Below, in pieces: positions 11,801 through 21,159 of a stretch of 49,662 nt of DNA; within the stretch, counting starts at the first letter, position 1, and every line of letters starts with the position of its first letter. Where the stretch lies: NCBI GenBank assembly GCA_014904845.1, contig MU119490.1, positions 1-49,662 on the forward strand, in the 5' to 3' direction. The notes beneath the pieces were generated by a model that saw only the letters and a program-made list of their open reading frames with translations, was not told the DNA's origin and ran no database searches. This stretch comes from Acephala macrosclerotiorum (lineage: Eukaryota; Ascomycota; Leotiomycetes; Helotiales; Mollisiaceae). Position numbers and translations under genes: made by a program.

Positions 11801-12056
11801 GGTTTCGGACATGATGGCCGCCTTTGCAAGTTGACATGTTTTCAACACTGTATAAGTCATATTTCGAATACGATCATCATTTTAACAGAATTTTAATACA
11901 TCAAGTTTAAAGAATTAATTCCGATTGTGCTTGACCTATAGGCTAGGTCCACAGATAATCATCACTTTGATGACAAGCCTTCATATACGTAGAATTAGAT
12001 CATCAAGTATTAAAATTCATTCTTAATGTTTATCTCTCTTATCCAAAAATGTTCAC

Positions 12057-13304
12057 CTATTCCGGAGAGCGTCGGAGAAGCCTATCCATACATGCTTTGC
12101 CTTTTAGGTATCGATTGTGATATGTGACAGTAAGGCTGGCCTTAATGGTTCCCGAGCCGTTTCGCTCTTGTCCAAAGAGAATCGACGTCTCCGCGTGATC
12201 GTCATCGGGATTCTTCGCATTCGGTTCTCTGCTAAGGTGTTTCGCAATCCTAGCTTCTGTTGTTGTGCCGTTCCCGCTGTAACAGTAGCGCGCCACGAGC
12301 GTGGCTAGGACGACGTACAGCTGATAGCAGAGCCAGACGTACTGTACTTCGATAGACATCCAGATGACAGAGCAAAAAAGCCCAAATGGAAACACGGCGC
12401 CAAGCATGACGACGATGACGAGCTGCACGAGTTCCCGAGCCCGATTCCGCACAGGATGTCCGTAGTGGACGAAGAACTGATCTACCACCAACCGTGGCCC
12501 GGTAATGAGGATGAAGTTTCCCTCCGACTGCGGGCAGTGGACCTCAAAGTCATAAGACTGCTCGTTTAGGACATCTGGCTCTAGCGGCAGAACTGCCTGG
12601 CGGTCTGGCGCAAACAGTGCGCTAAGCAGACGGAGGAAAAGCGGCGCTAGCCACCAGATCGCCCACAGTGACCGGTAGTCTATGGCGAGACCGACGGCGA
12701 CGAAGATTGCAGTTGATTCGGCGACGCAAATGGCCGCGAATGTGCGGATGTTCGGCATCTTGACCTCCTCGGAGACGAAAGGGAGACTCGACGCCTTGTC
12801 GTGGTCAGTGGCTTTGGCGAGGGTTAAGTGGCTGACTGTAACCATCGCTCGCAGCGGTGCAGTTTCCGCGCTTCCCTTCTCCGCGCTTCCGCTGGACGCT
12901 CGGTTTGAGTCCGCTTGACCCATTGTGGGTATGGGGATGTGCCTGATGGCGCGGATCCAGAGGCCATTGCGCAACTCTTCTGTCTTGACCTCTTCTCCGT
13001 TTTCCCCCCAGATGGTGTAATTCCAACCCAATTTTGGGAAGAATGCGGTCCCGAGCATGTGGCCTGCCCGAGGCCCCTTAAATAGGCCATGGCTGAATAG
13101 AACGTCGAGGGCTTCCAAACTGGCTTTGTGCAACGGCCCGCCCATTGGCAATAGCAGAGCCAGCATGGGGGCCGATCCGAGCGTGAAGTTGGAGTTGGCT
13201 CGCTGCGGCCAGAGGAGACGCTCGAACACCTGCTTGGTGGCCGCCTCAGCTCCAACGTATCCAAGGACGGAACCAAGCGCAGCAAAGACGCTGCTGTCAG
13301 ACAT
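12057..13304 (-). CDS. Four-TM membrane protein, unknown function
   Basis: This 415-aa protein is read from ATG 13304 (context CAAGATGTCTGAC, the best start). The same frame stays open upstream with weaker ATGs at 13412 and 13592, so a longer form of up to 511 aa is possible. The N-terminal half is soluble, with a Gly/Ala-rich start and a stretch around FPKLGWNYTIWGENGEEVKT. Four hydrophobic segments follow in the C-terminal half: TFAAICVAESTAIFVAVGLA, SLWAIWWLAPLFLRLLSALF, LVQLVIVVMLGAVFPFGLFC and YVWLCYQLYVVLATLVARY. A polar tail closes it. No catalytic motif is recognised. It resembles uncharacterised ascomycete membrane proteins, and no function is proposed. GC-rich codon use sets it apart from the AT flanks. 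Confidence 0.65.
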   Translation of the reverse strand: MSDSSVFAALGSVLGYVGAEAATKQVFERLLWPQRANSNFTLGSAPMLALLLPMGGPLHKASLEALDVLFSHGLFKGPRAGHMLGTAFFPKLGWNYTIWGENGEEVKTEELRNGLWIRAIRHIPIPTMGQADSNRASSGSAEKGSAETAPLRAMVTVSHLTLAKATDHDKASSLPFVSEEVKMPNIRTFAAICVAESTAIFVAVGLAIDYRSLWAIWWLAPLFLRLLSALFAPDRQAVLPLEPDVLNEQSYDFEVHCPQSEGNFILITGPRLVVDQFFVHYGHPVRNRARELVQLVIVVMLGAVFPFGLFCSVIWMSIEVQYVWLCYQLYVVLATLVARYCYSGNGTTTEARIAKHLSREPNAKNPDDDHAETSILFGQERNGSGTIKASLTVTYHNRYLKGKACMDRLLRRSPE

Positions 13305-14313
13305 CTTGGTCAGAAATGAAGGAGACGAAGACAATGGTGGCTGTTGGCCTGGGGCTACGAGGATCGCCTGGTCGCTGGCGGTCTCCCAGAAACGCGAGAG
13401 AAATCGTGGCATGAGTCTTAGACTAGACGAAGATGATGCAACTGAGGCGACGCAGGAGGGATTTATAGCGAGAAGAAACGAAGCTTCAAAATTCACAGAT
13501 GCAGGTGCAGGTGCCAGAATTAAGGCAGAACAATGCAGACGTTTACACCTCGGACGGACGAATTGATAAAATGCTTGGTGGCGAAGCAGCATGCGGGGTG
13601 TGATGGACGTCTGGTGGTTGGTGGCATGGTTTCTGTCGTCATCACGTCTGACACGCACTGCCCCGGGACAGCGCCAACTCGACTCACGACCACCTCATGC
13701 TTCTGTAAGCGAGCCAATTAGTTTGTGTGCCTCACCGGGGTGCTTTTGTGGGCACGGCAGTCTCGAGAGGCATGTCCCAAGGGCATCCATAATAGGGAGA
13801 AGTTGATATGCAATATCGGCTAAGCCACACTTACAGCACTTTACAGTGTCGCCTTGAAGAATGCCCGTGAGTATGCCGCCGATATTGAACGCGGCTCGCA
13901 GAAAGACCATAGCTCCGCCTTGCATTACTACTCTCTGAGTTAGTTATGATAATCTCCAAATGAGCGGGCTCTACGTGCCAGGATTTACTAGTATGAGTGC
14001 CCCTTGCAGCCGGATTTCTCTTCTCCGATGCGGCTGTAAACTCTAGGCGCACACAATTTTGAAGCTGACCCGCCGGTTATTGGCATCGGTGACACTGGGT
14101 TTTTCTGACAATGGCAGACAGGTAAGTATGGACTTTCCTTAAGTTGTATTTAGTATGCATATTCCGCAAAAGTGGCTACTGCCGTGGCAGAACCGATCCG
14201 CGTGAAAAGCGATCACGCTCTGGGTAAGGTAGATCATCAACCACTTTCAAATACTAATACTTTCCAGGGGATAAATTTCCAACAGTTACGAGAGACATAT
14301 GTCATCCGTGCAA
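13305..14313. other. Intergenic, no supportable gene
   Basis: The 5' part is the possible leader or alternative N-terminus of the membrane-protein gene. From 13700 to 14313 only short overlapping frames occur. Intron-like signals exist on the + strand (GTAAGTATGG near 14121, and a TACTAAT branch-like site plus TTTCCAG near 14250-14268) but no coherent coding exons connect them. Confidence 0.4.
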
Positions 14314-15173
14314 CTAATCGTACATACATATGAGAGCCCGCGCCTCGAAGCCTCGAAGGAGAAACTTCATCAAAGTTGATTTGCCCGATCCCGGCTTCCC
14401 TTTGATCCAGAGGATCCCAGAGCCTTCCTCAAGCCAGGTTGTATAAGACGGATGACCAGTGATCCAGCCGTATGCCATCCGCGGGTGGCAGCGACCTCGA
14501 CGATGAAGAGTGGGAGCTTGACGACTTGCCATGCTTGGGCTGGCGGTCCAATTTGGACGACACCGGAATGGGCTGGTAGGATTTTTCGACCACCTCGTAG
14601 CCAGCTTCGTCCTCTTCTTCGTTCGTTGTACCCAGCGGCTCCCCGTCTGGCGCAGGCGAACGAGTTCCTTCGGCGATGGGATGGAGGCTACCGCTACGGT
14701 GCTTCCAGTGTTCCTTTACCTGGTCCCTCAGCGCGTAAGACTGCTTCATCGCATCGCCTTGGACAGTCCTGATTCACAATACCGCCAGTGACTTGGTTGA
14801 AAGCAAATCCGTCTAGTGCTGGGAGCACGTTCATAGATAATATTCTTGAATTTAGCTCGCCAATTCCACGTTGAGAAAGTTGCGTTAGCTCACTCACGAC
14901 GAGTTTGCCACAAGTAGTGATGCTCGTAAAGATTGGCAACGGCGGACCGGACTTCTGACGCATGAATGTCAGGAGCCCGGCATTCTGATCCATCAGCCAC
15001 TGACTCCTGTCTGGCCGAAGCATGCTATGCCGATGAAACGCTTGCATTTCCGCAGGAAATCTATTGTGCAGTTCCACGAGAAACTGGTTCATGGCCTCTG
15101 TAGCATCCTCGTTGTAATTCACGGGAATCTGTCGTTTGTTCGTCGTTTGTTCAAATCCCGATTGTGGAACTCC
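14314..15173 (-). pseudogene. Broken NACHT-type P-loop NTPase gene
   Basis: On the minus strand the frame 14532-14314 encodes GHPSYTTWL followed by SGILWIKGKPGSGKSTLMKFLL. This is a textbook Walker A of the NACHT/STAND NTPases common in fungal NLR-like proteins. Sequence ends 15 codons after this segment with TAG, so Walker B and all downstream repeats are gone. Upstream pieces lie in other frames. One runs 15173-14694 with no proper ATG at its 5' end and contains FPAEMQAFHRHSMLRPDRSQ. Another runs 14749-14429 and is Ser-rich. I read these as one decayed gene with at least two frame breaks. The N-terminal region is not a domain I recognise. Such proteins act in fungal allorecognition and cell death; this copy should be non-functional. 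Confidence 0.6.
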
Positions 15174-15642
15174 CTAGTTCTATCAATTGAAAGGGCAAAA
15201 GGAGTGGTATTGTAATGTCTAATCTGCCCATCTAACTAGGTGGGAATGTCCTTTTAATAACGTAAAATTACCAGTGCATTTGAACCAGCTTAGATCGCTC
15301 ATATGAGCCGATGCTCAATCAAGCGCGCGATCTCATTTCAACATCGAACGATGTTTCAATGCATTGGCCCCGAATACCATCTAATTACAAGATCTCAACT
15401 GACAAGTTTTCTGTCATTGACAGCCATACCGCAAGCCCTGCTGACCGCAGCCAGCTACAGAGAAGCGAACCGGGACTCCCATGCTCCAGTTTGGCGACTT
15501 GAATCCGAACCTGCCATAAAATGAATATTGGCCTACATGTTTTCATTATACTATCGTGTGGAAACTGCTATTAATCTCACTGTAGGGCAGTGTGTCTTGA
15601 ACTCGTGTGGTTATCTGGCTGGGATTGATCTCCATTCTCTCA
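15174..15642. other. Intergenic, nothing recognised
   Basis: Only short frames overlap here on both strands, and none shows a motif or good start. It may hold the 3' untranslated region of the TPR gene on the right. Confidence 0.4.
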
Positions 15643-16950
15643 TCACTTTCCAGACTCCGTCGAACTTCCGGAATGACTTTCTCCAGTAAATCCGGGCTCA
15701 TTTAAATTGGCCCCCCAGGGCCTTAAGGCTTCAATAAGTTTTGATCGAAGCTCCTGGGAATGACCGCGACTTGGTGCCTGACCTGTGGACGAGGTGTTTA
15801 TGGCATCCTTCACCTCCGGCATGCCTATCAATCTGAAAATCGTGCTCAGCACAGGAGCTGCCCTGTCAATGGCCCCTTGGAGCATTTCCCGAGCTTCTTC
15901 GGCCCGTTCATTTCCCTGTTTCGCCGCACTCCTCGCAGCGAGAGTTTCGACGAGAAATGCGTCTGGATCTCTTTCTCCACGCTTTTTCCTTATCAGAGTC
16001 GCGAGTTTCGTGCGGTGCCGCTCCGCATCTGCCCACTGTCCACGGTTCTCGCAGAAGGAGGCAAACAGGTCCAGAATCGCTAGAGAGTCCTCGTGCTCCG
16101 AGCCGAGGATTCTCTCATGCAAACTCAACACGAAGGAAATGTACTCCTCTGCCTTTGTCCACCGGCCGTCGTTCACATACTCCACTGATTGTCTCTTGAT
16201 ACCTCCCACCGTCACGTCCAACTTTCCAAAACTTAAGGCGAGATCCTTGAAGCCTTCTCCATCCTTAGTTTTAAAGAGCCGAGCTGGGGTTTCCCGACCT
16301 ACACGACGAAGCAGGTCTGCTGCTTCATGGGGTTCTTTAATTTGAGGTAATGTCTCCATAGACTTTAGAAGTGACTCGGCTTGGTGAAGATAATATTCTA
16401 GCTTCTCGGATATCGCCGCTAGAGCGTCTGGCTCAAAAGCTGACGAAGGATATCCGGCGATAGTCCACTTCGAGGATTTATTCAGAAGCTGCCTCCCTGA
16501 TTGAACGAATCGCTCGAGGAACTTCCTTGCCTCCAGAAGGCGTAGCTGTCCACAAAATGCCATGCCAGCATCGAAAACTAGCTCTGAAAGGTACAGATCT
16601 TCCGGTCCAAACTTGTTCTGTGCAAGGTCAAGGAGCCTGACAAAGATAACCTCGGCATCCTTGAAGTCTTCCCGATGCATGTACCTGTGGGCGAGCTGCT
16701 TTATACTCTCAATTGTCGATAAGTGGTCCTCTCCATACTGTTCCTTCAATTGTTCGATCCCACGAGAATGCTTCGATTCTTCAATTTGCAACTGCCGCTC
16801 ATTCAACAACATTTGCCAAGCCACTTCTACACTAGGCGAAGGGTCAGTGTAGCCTTGGCTCCCAGGGTTGCCCGGGTTGGTAGCTTTCTGTTCTTCATCG
16901 ACTTCTACCCACTCTTCATCAGAGACTTCTAGAAAGTTGTCCGGGTCCAT
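15643..16950 (-). CDS. TPR-repeat protein (kinesin-light-chain-like repeats)
   Basis: This is an intron-less 435-aa protein from ATG 16950. The upstream GTG codon at 16962 is not a start. The acidic N-terminus (about 1-30) is followed by helical pairs of tetratricopeptide type. One set contains YGEDHLSTIESIKQLAHRYM, then DFKDAEVIFVRLLDLAQNKF. A second set contains GRWTKAEEYISFVLSLHERI, then the HEDSLAILDLFASFCENRG and QWADAERHRTKLATLIRKKR segments. The G-x-x-H/D-x-x-x-L spacing resembles the TPRs in fungal NB-TPR proteins. Here they stand alone without a nucleotide-binding domain, so the protein is either a free TPR adaptor or a separated repeat module. An out-of-frame ATG lies 17 bases upstream of the start. 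It is co-oriented with the broken P-loop gene, but the order is opposite to an NB-TPR fusion. Confidence 0.75.
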   Translation of the reverse strand: MDPDNFLEVSDEEWVEVDEEQKATNPGNPGSQGYTDPSPSVEVAWQMLLNERQLQIEESKHSRGIEQLKEQYGEDHLSTIESIKQLAHRYMHREDFKDAEVIFVRLLDLAQNKFGPEDLYLSELVFDAGMAFCGQLRLLEARKFLERFVQSGRQLLNKSSKWTIAGYPSSAFEPDALAAISEKLEYYLHQAESLLKSMETLPQIKEPHEAADLLRRVGRETPARLFKTKDGEGFKDLALSFGKLDVTVGGIKRQSVEYVNDGRWTKAEEYISFVLSLHERILGSEHEDSLAILDLFASFCENRGQWADAERHRTKLATLIRKKRGERDPDAFLVETLAARSAAKQGNERAEEAREMLQGAIDRAAPVLSTIFRLIGMPEVKDAINTSSTGQAPSRGHSQELRSKLIEALRPWGANLNEPGFTGESHSGSSTESGK

Positions 16951-17719
16951 GACGGTGGCCACGTCATGTAGGTGAGGAATTTGTTTGGTAGCGAGTTACG
17001 TCGGCCCTCAAGCTGCGCAGTAAGGCAGTCCAGCGCGCGGGTAAATTAAGCCGTGGAAGATTAGATGCCACTTAGTAAATGTGTACAAAAGTCGGAGAAA
17101 AATGTGAAAGTATTCAGTTGTGGCGAGATTGTATCCCCACTAATATTTGACAGTGGGCCAGCTGCACACTTCTGGCATCGCTTATTCATTTGGACCACTG
17201 GGATGAAAAGACGTGGATACGGCCAACCGAAACGGGAATAGAAATGGCGAAGCAGGATCGCTCAGCCTCCACCACTGCGAAGAGCCAAGCCTATGGTAAC
17301 CTTAGCTGGAGCGACTTTCCTGGGAAATAGTGAGAGCCAGCTAGCCTATCCTCGGCTCACAGCCCCGTTACGATGTTCCGAGCGAGGCCACTCTTTTATC
17401 GTCTTCACAATGCCTTCCCTCTAAGACATCCCTCCCGGGATAACCAGCCTCGTTTGCGAATGCCTTTCGCGACCAGATCTATGAAATACTCGCCTCGTGA
17501 ATCGCGGCCTTGATAGTGCAGCGTAGCGAGTCCTTTTTCGCACGATCTTCGTGAAGGTCAACCGCCCGAGACCAACGTCGGGCGTAGGTGCTTGTGGATT
17601 GGTGGCCACGATAAAATATAATTAGACAAGGCGATGCTACTAAGTTGAGGGGTCGAAAGAAATTATGCACATGCATATTGTGACAGGGCTACGCGTTTTC
17701 TTAAAATCCTTCTTTGTAT

Positions 17720-17787
17720 TAGCTAGTTTCGAGGGCAGTGCTGGTCACGTGCCTTCCAGTACATACAGAGCTCTTTGCTTATAGTGG
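17720..17787 (+). repeat. Dispersed repeat, copy A
   Basis: The first 32 bp (17720-17751, beginning TAGCTAGTTTCGAGGGCAGT) are identical to 39290-39321. Similarity continues, with mostly transition differences, to about 17787. Short flank similarity starts near 17703. It is probably a terminal fragment of a transposon family. Copy B sits at the edge of the largest AT block. Confidence 0.85.
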
Positions 17788-17941
17788 GACGTCCCTCGTG
17801 CCTCGCGCCGTGCCCTGCCTTTGACGACTTGAACTTTGAAATGATATAAAGCTTTTAAATTATAGAGTTTTTATTCGCACCGGCTCCGCCGGCGCGAGTA
17901 GAAGCGTTCCCGCCTCACACCACCTCTCCGAGCTCTACGGG

Positions 17942-17965
17942 GAGCTTTATAAAGAGCTTTACAAA
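17942..17965 (+). repeat. Tandem 12-mer GAGCTTTAYAAA
   Basis: GAGCTTTATAAA is followed directly by GAGCTTTACAAA, with looser relatives just downstream (GGGTTTTAAA, GGAGCTTTAAA). It is part of the transposon-like stretch after repeat copy A. Confidence 0.7.
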
Positions 17966-19031
17966 GGGTTTTAAACTACGGGAGCTTTAAATGCCAAAAG
18001 CGACACATCTTGGTGTTTCTTGGCAAAACCTTAGCGCAAAAACGTGCCGCAAATATCACGTTTTATTACGTAACCTCTAGGGACTTTTTTTCCTCTAGCA
18101 GGAAACCTTTAACTATCGTCAAAGGCATTGTAAACAATCACGTATCCTTTTGCCCACTCTATTTACAGGCTGGTTTATATGATTAATTATTATGTGTTGA
18201 CGATTGTTTATATTAGTCTAGTATATTAACTGGACGAAGCAAATTATAATTAAACGTTTTTTTTTTTAAAAAAAAAAATTTATTTGATTATACTTTTTTT
18301 AATCGAAGTTTATTTGTTTATACTTTTCAAAATTACAAAAACGTATTTGGGCATAGAAAGCTCTTTAGTTGAGAGCCTGAGGCTTTATTCAGTAAACTCG
18401 GAAAAGTACACATGCATAAAAATTTGCCAATCGGATCAGAGCGAGGTTTCTAAAAGTTGGGTGATGTTTAACTGAGAACCACAATTCAATGGATGCTGAT
18501 GAAGGCATCGGGCTTTGGGTTTTCCACCTTTAGCGATCAATACCCTGCAAGATACCCCTATGGCTACATTTAGCGAGTGTCCCACTGAAGTAGAATCGAA
18601 TACAAGGACTTATTCATACGTATTTTTGCACTTTGTCCTTCGTAAAGGTACATTGTATATAGTATTTGGAGATGAAACCTTCAATTGGTGAGGATTTCTT
18701 AAATTGCAAATCAGATTACGTCGGGAACTTATCCATCTACCCACACCCACGTTGCTCAAAGAAGGCACATCGCCATTTTTTTGCAGTGCCAATATCTCGC
18801 TGTATTGGTTGGCAAAACTCGCACCTAGATCAAAAGGCCAATTGTCTTAGAGAATGCCAAAACCGAGTCGCGGGACTTCTGACACAGGGATCCCAGTACA
18901 CCTTGCCGTGACTGATCCCCGACATCTCGCAACAGCGCCAACTCCATACCAAATTACCAATAAAAGTAGGGGTCTGAAAGGAATCTCAACGGTCATTTAG
19001 AGCGCCACTTGGACAGGCGTTTCCGTTCCGA

Positions 19032-19980
19032 TCATTTTTCTATAAATTCCATGTCATCCAAATCAGTTGGTGGACCAGGGAGAGAATGATTTTTCCTCGA
19101 GCGTGCTGCCGTATTAGATCCCTCCATTCCTGTATCCGATCGTGACTTTGATGATCTCCTCGAACTTAATGGCGCTGGGAGGACTTCTCGAGTGGTGTCG
19201 GATGTCGTCGAAGTGCTCGCCTGGGACCCAGTATCTTGTTCTACTAGTTCTTCCACAAGCAGAGCTTCTTGCAATGCGCGTTCCTTTTTCAGCTGAAATT
19301 TGAGGGCGGCTTGGTCTGCTTTCTCGAGTTCACGAAGTACAAAAGCCCTGTACTCGTTTTGCTTACGCTCTAGTTTAAGCCGCGCTTTCTCTTCCCTCCA
19401 TTCTTGTTCCAACCTCTCTTTCTCCATACGAGCCATTCGAGCGTCGTGACCGCGTTGTTCCTTCAAAGCGGCTTTTTGGGTTTCCTTCTCCTTGGCGAGA
19501 GCAGCCTTTTCATCCGTTATCCTCTTTCTTCCGGTGTCTCGGTCTGTTTTTTCTCTGCTTCGACTAGCTTGTTCGTCCTTCTTGCGCTGCCTTTCAGCTT
19601 CCTGAGCTCGGTTTCGTTGATCTAGGGCATTTTTCCGATTTAGTTGCTGTTAGGCCACAGCTTTTTCGTGCCCAATCATCGCCTGTTGTCGAAACTTTTC
19701 TGAAATTCCCTCCCTTCTGAGGTTTGCATACCCTCCGTAAAAACATGGCATCTTGTGACGCCAAGTTCTGAGCAGCCTGTGCCTGTTTTCTTCGGAGAAT
19801 GTCTATCGCTAGGTTTTGACGAGCTGCGTATTCTCTTTGAAGAATATTTAGAGCTAAGCCCTCGGCTGCTCGTGCTTGCTGTATTCGCAAGATCCTGTCT
19901 TGAAGAATTACGTCTAGACCAGGCTGATGTATGCAAAAATTCAATCTCCAACAGACCGGACACCTGACCATGTGGGACAT
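19032..19980 (-). CDS. Coiled-coil protein with N-terminal CxxC motif
   Basis: I propose two exons on the minus strand: 19980-19732 and 19646-19032, joined across an 85-bp intron (19647-19731, GTATGC donor, CAG acceptor, phase 0). Splicing removes a frame break and a TAA and gives 287 aa. The start ATG at 19980 has a good context (AACATGTCC). The N-terminus has CPVCWRLNFCIHQ, a possible small zinc-binding site. The rest is a long Glu/Lys/Arg/Ala-rich coiled coil (QREYAARQNLAIDIL, then EKERLEQEWREEKARLKLER). A Ser/Thr-rich basic tail ends DLDDMEFIEK. No enzymatic domain is seen. Alternatively the region is a pseudogene, since one other frame through the proposed intron is also helix-like and is stopped by a single TAA. 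Function is unknown. Confidence 0.5.
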
Positions 19981-20263
19981 GTTGGTTGAGATGGGACAAA
20001 CGGCAGTTGGGACAGTAAGAGGGCAGTGTGGTGGTGTGTAAATGCTTTGTAATTTCTTGGGACAAGTCGTTGGAAGTATTCCTTGGGCGAGATCTAGTGC
20101 TGGTTTCTTGAAGTGATCGTGCGGCCCCGTGAAAAGTAGTATATATAGGATGTTGGCATTGAGAGTCACTAGCTGGCGGCTCATTCACACAAGGTGACGT
20201 TCGGCCAGTGATTCGCAGATACAGAAACGTGTATCGATGCTCGATCGGATGAAATGGCGACAA

Positions 20264-20711
20264 TGATTCGATCTGATACAGGGTGTCCAGAAGGTTCCCT
20301 GGTCAAGCGTCGGTAGGGCTTGGCGAAAATACATACTGAGGTCGTTCACCGTCGGTGGCTATCAGAAGATGCATCAGTAAAGTTGCTAAGTTCATGGTTG
20401 AAGCATGAGATTAGGAAGGAGAAACGCAGAAGTATCGCTCAGAAGCACTTACCTTTAAGCACGTGAGCCTCAACTGACCTCAATGTCTTCACTCTCCTCC
20501 TAGGTTCCGGGACGTGCGCTGCTTTTGAATTTATGGACTGCCATGTATAATGAATAGAAAATGCGTGTTTGCGGGCGGCAGTACGGTGATGTCGCGGGTC
20601 GGAGACGCTCTTCTTCATTCAAGCAGAACGCGACCTGTCTTCAATTCAGCATACTAGTCGTGCTATGGTTTGAGTAGAGAGGTAGCTCACCTTGCAGGCT
20701 TTGTAGGCATT
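20264..20711. other. Intergenic, nothing recognised
   Basis: This spacer lies between the coiled-coil gene and the truncated gene to its right. No frame with a motif is seen. A GTGAGC donor-like site occurs on the minus strand near 20690 without a matching exon. Confidence 0.4.
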
Positions 20712-21005
20712 TCATAGGCTGACAGCGATGCGTCGCTCTCCTCCAATTTTCTTGCTGCTGCTACCAAATTGAACGTGGTATTCGTTAGGGTGGCCTTGGA
20801 TATTGTGTAGCCTTGATTCTTCGTACGTAACGGCTTCAGGGCATTCCTGCTTAGAAGTTACATTCAAGTCAGCGTCATGCACATCTCGTAGCAGAACCCG
20901 AGAATCGCTCACCTCATCCAAATCATCCCCACTAGCATAAGCAAAAGGTGAGGTCAGCAGCTTCGAAGCCCCCGAAGTTAGACGAAGAGCTCCTTTTCGT
21001 TTCCC
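20712..21005 (-). pseudogene. 3' exons of a truncated, unidentified gene
   Basis: Two minus-strand exons can be drawn: 21005-20913 (31 codons) and 20846-20712 (45 codons, stop TGA). They are separated by a 66-bp intron with a GTGAGC donor, CTGAC branch site and AAGCAG acceptor. The upstream exon follows a possible CATAG acceptor and has no ATG, so earlier exons are needed. About 150 bp further up, the AT-rich block begins and no exon is visible. The product ends GGERRIAVSL and has no motif I recognise. The intron is a multiple of three, so read-through also stays open. I read this as the tail of a gene whose 5' end has been lost or RIP-mutated. Confidence 0.35.
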
Positions 21006-21159
21006 CTATGAATCGCTACTCGCGGATAGAGTCACAGGCTTTCCTGCCGCCGTGTATAGTTAAATACAGTGCGCTACTACCGGCACTTTACGGAGGGTAC
21101 TTTAATAGGTAGAGATAAATTGGGCTGAAGATAGTGTGGGTCACAATATGGTAATATAT

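Larger units (their letters stand above)
16951..19031. other. Gene-poor spacer with transposon-end fragments
   Basis: No gene can be supported. From about 17703 to 18130 the sequence looks like transposon debris: a dispersed repeat copy (17720-17787), tandem GAGCTTTAYAAA units and a CGGCTCCGCCG palindrome at about 17882. A short poly-T/poly-A patch lies at 18257-18280. Small frames at 17421-17676 and 18284-18911 have no motif. Confidence 0.5.

Noticed and set aside
12682..13566. Several + strand frames of 70-170 codons opposite the membrane-protein gene
   Set aside because: They are antisense to a longer frame with clear membrane helices and are rich in Arg/Ser/Pro, as GC-rich shadow frames are.
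14111..14268. Intron-like signals (GTAAGTATGG; TACTAAT...TTTCCAG) on the + strand
   Set aside because: No exons with a sustained frame connect them. They may be chance or belong to a noncoding transcript.
15760..16345. + strand frames of 107 and 186 codons opposite the TPR gene
   Set aside because: They are antisense shadows of the TPR coding sequence with no motif of their own.
19676..20263. 195-codon minus-strand Ser/Thr/His-rich frame
   Set aside because: It overlaps exon 1 of the coiled-coil gene in another frame. The coiled-coil frame with CxxC and a good start is preferred.
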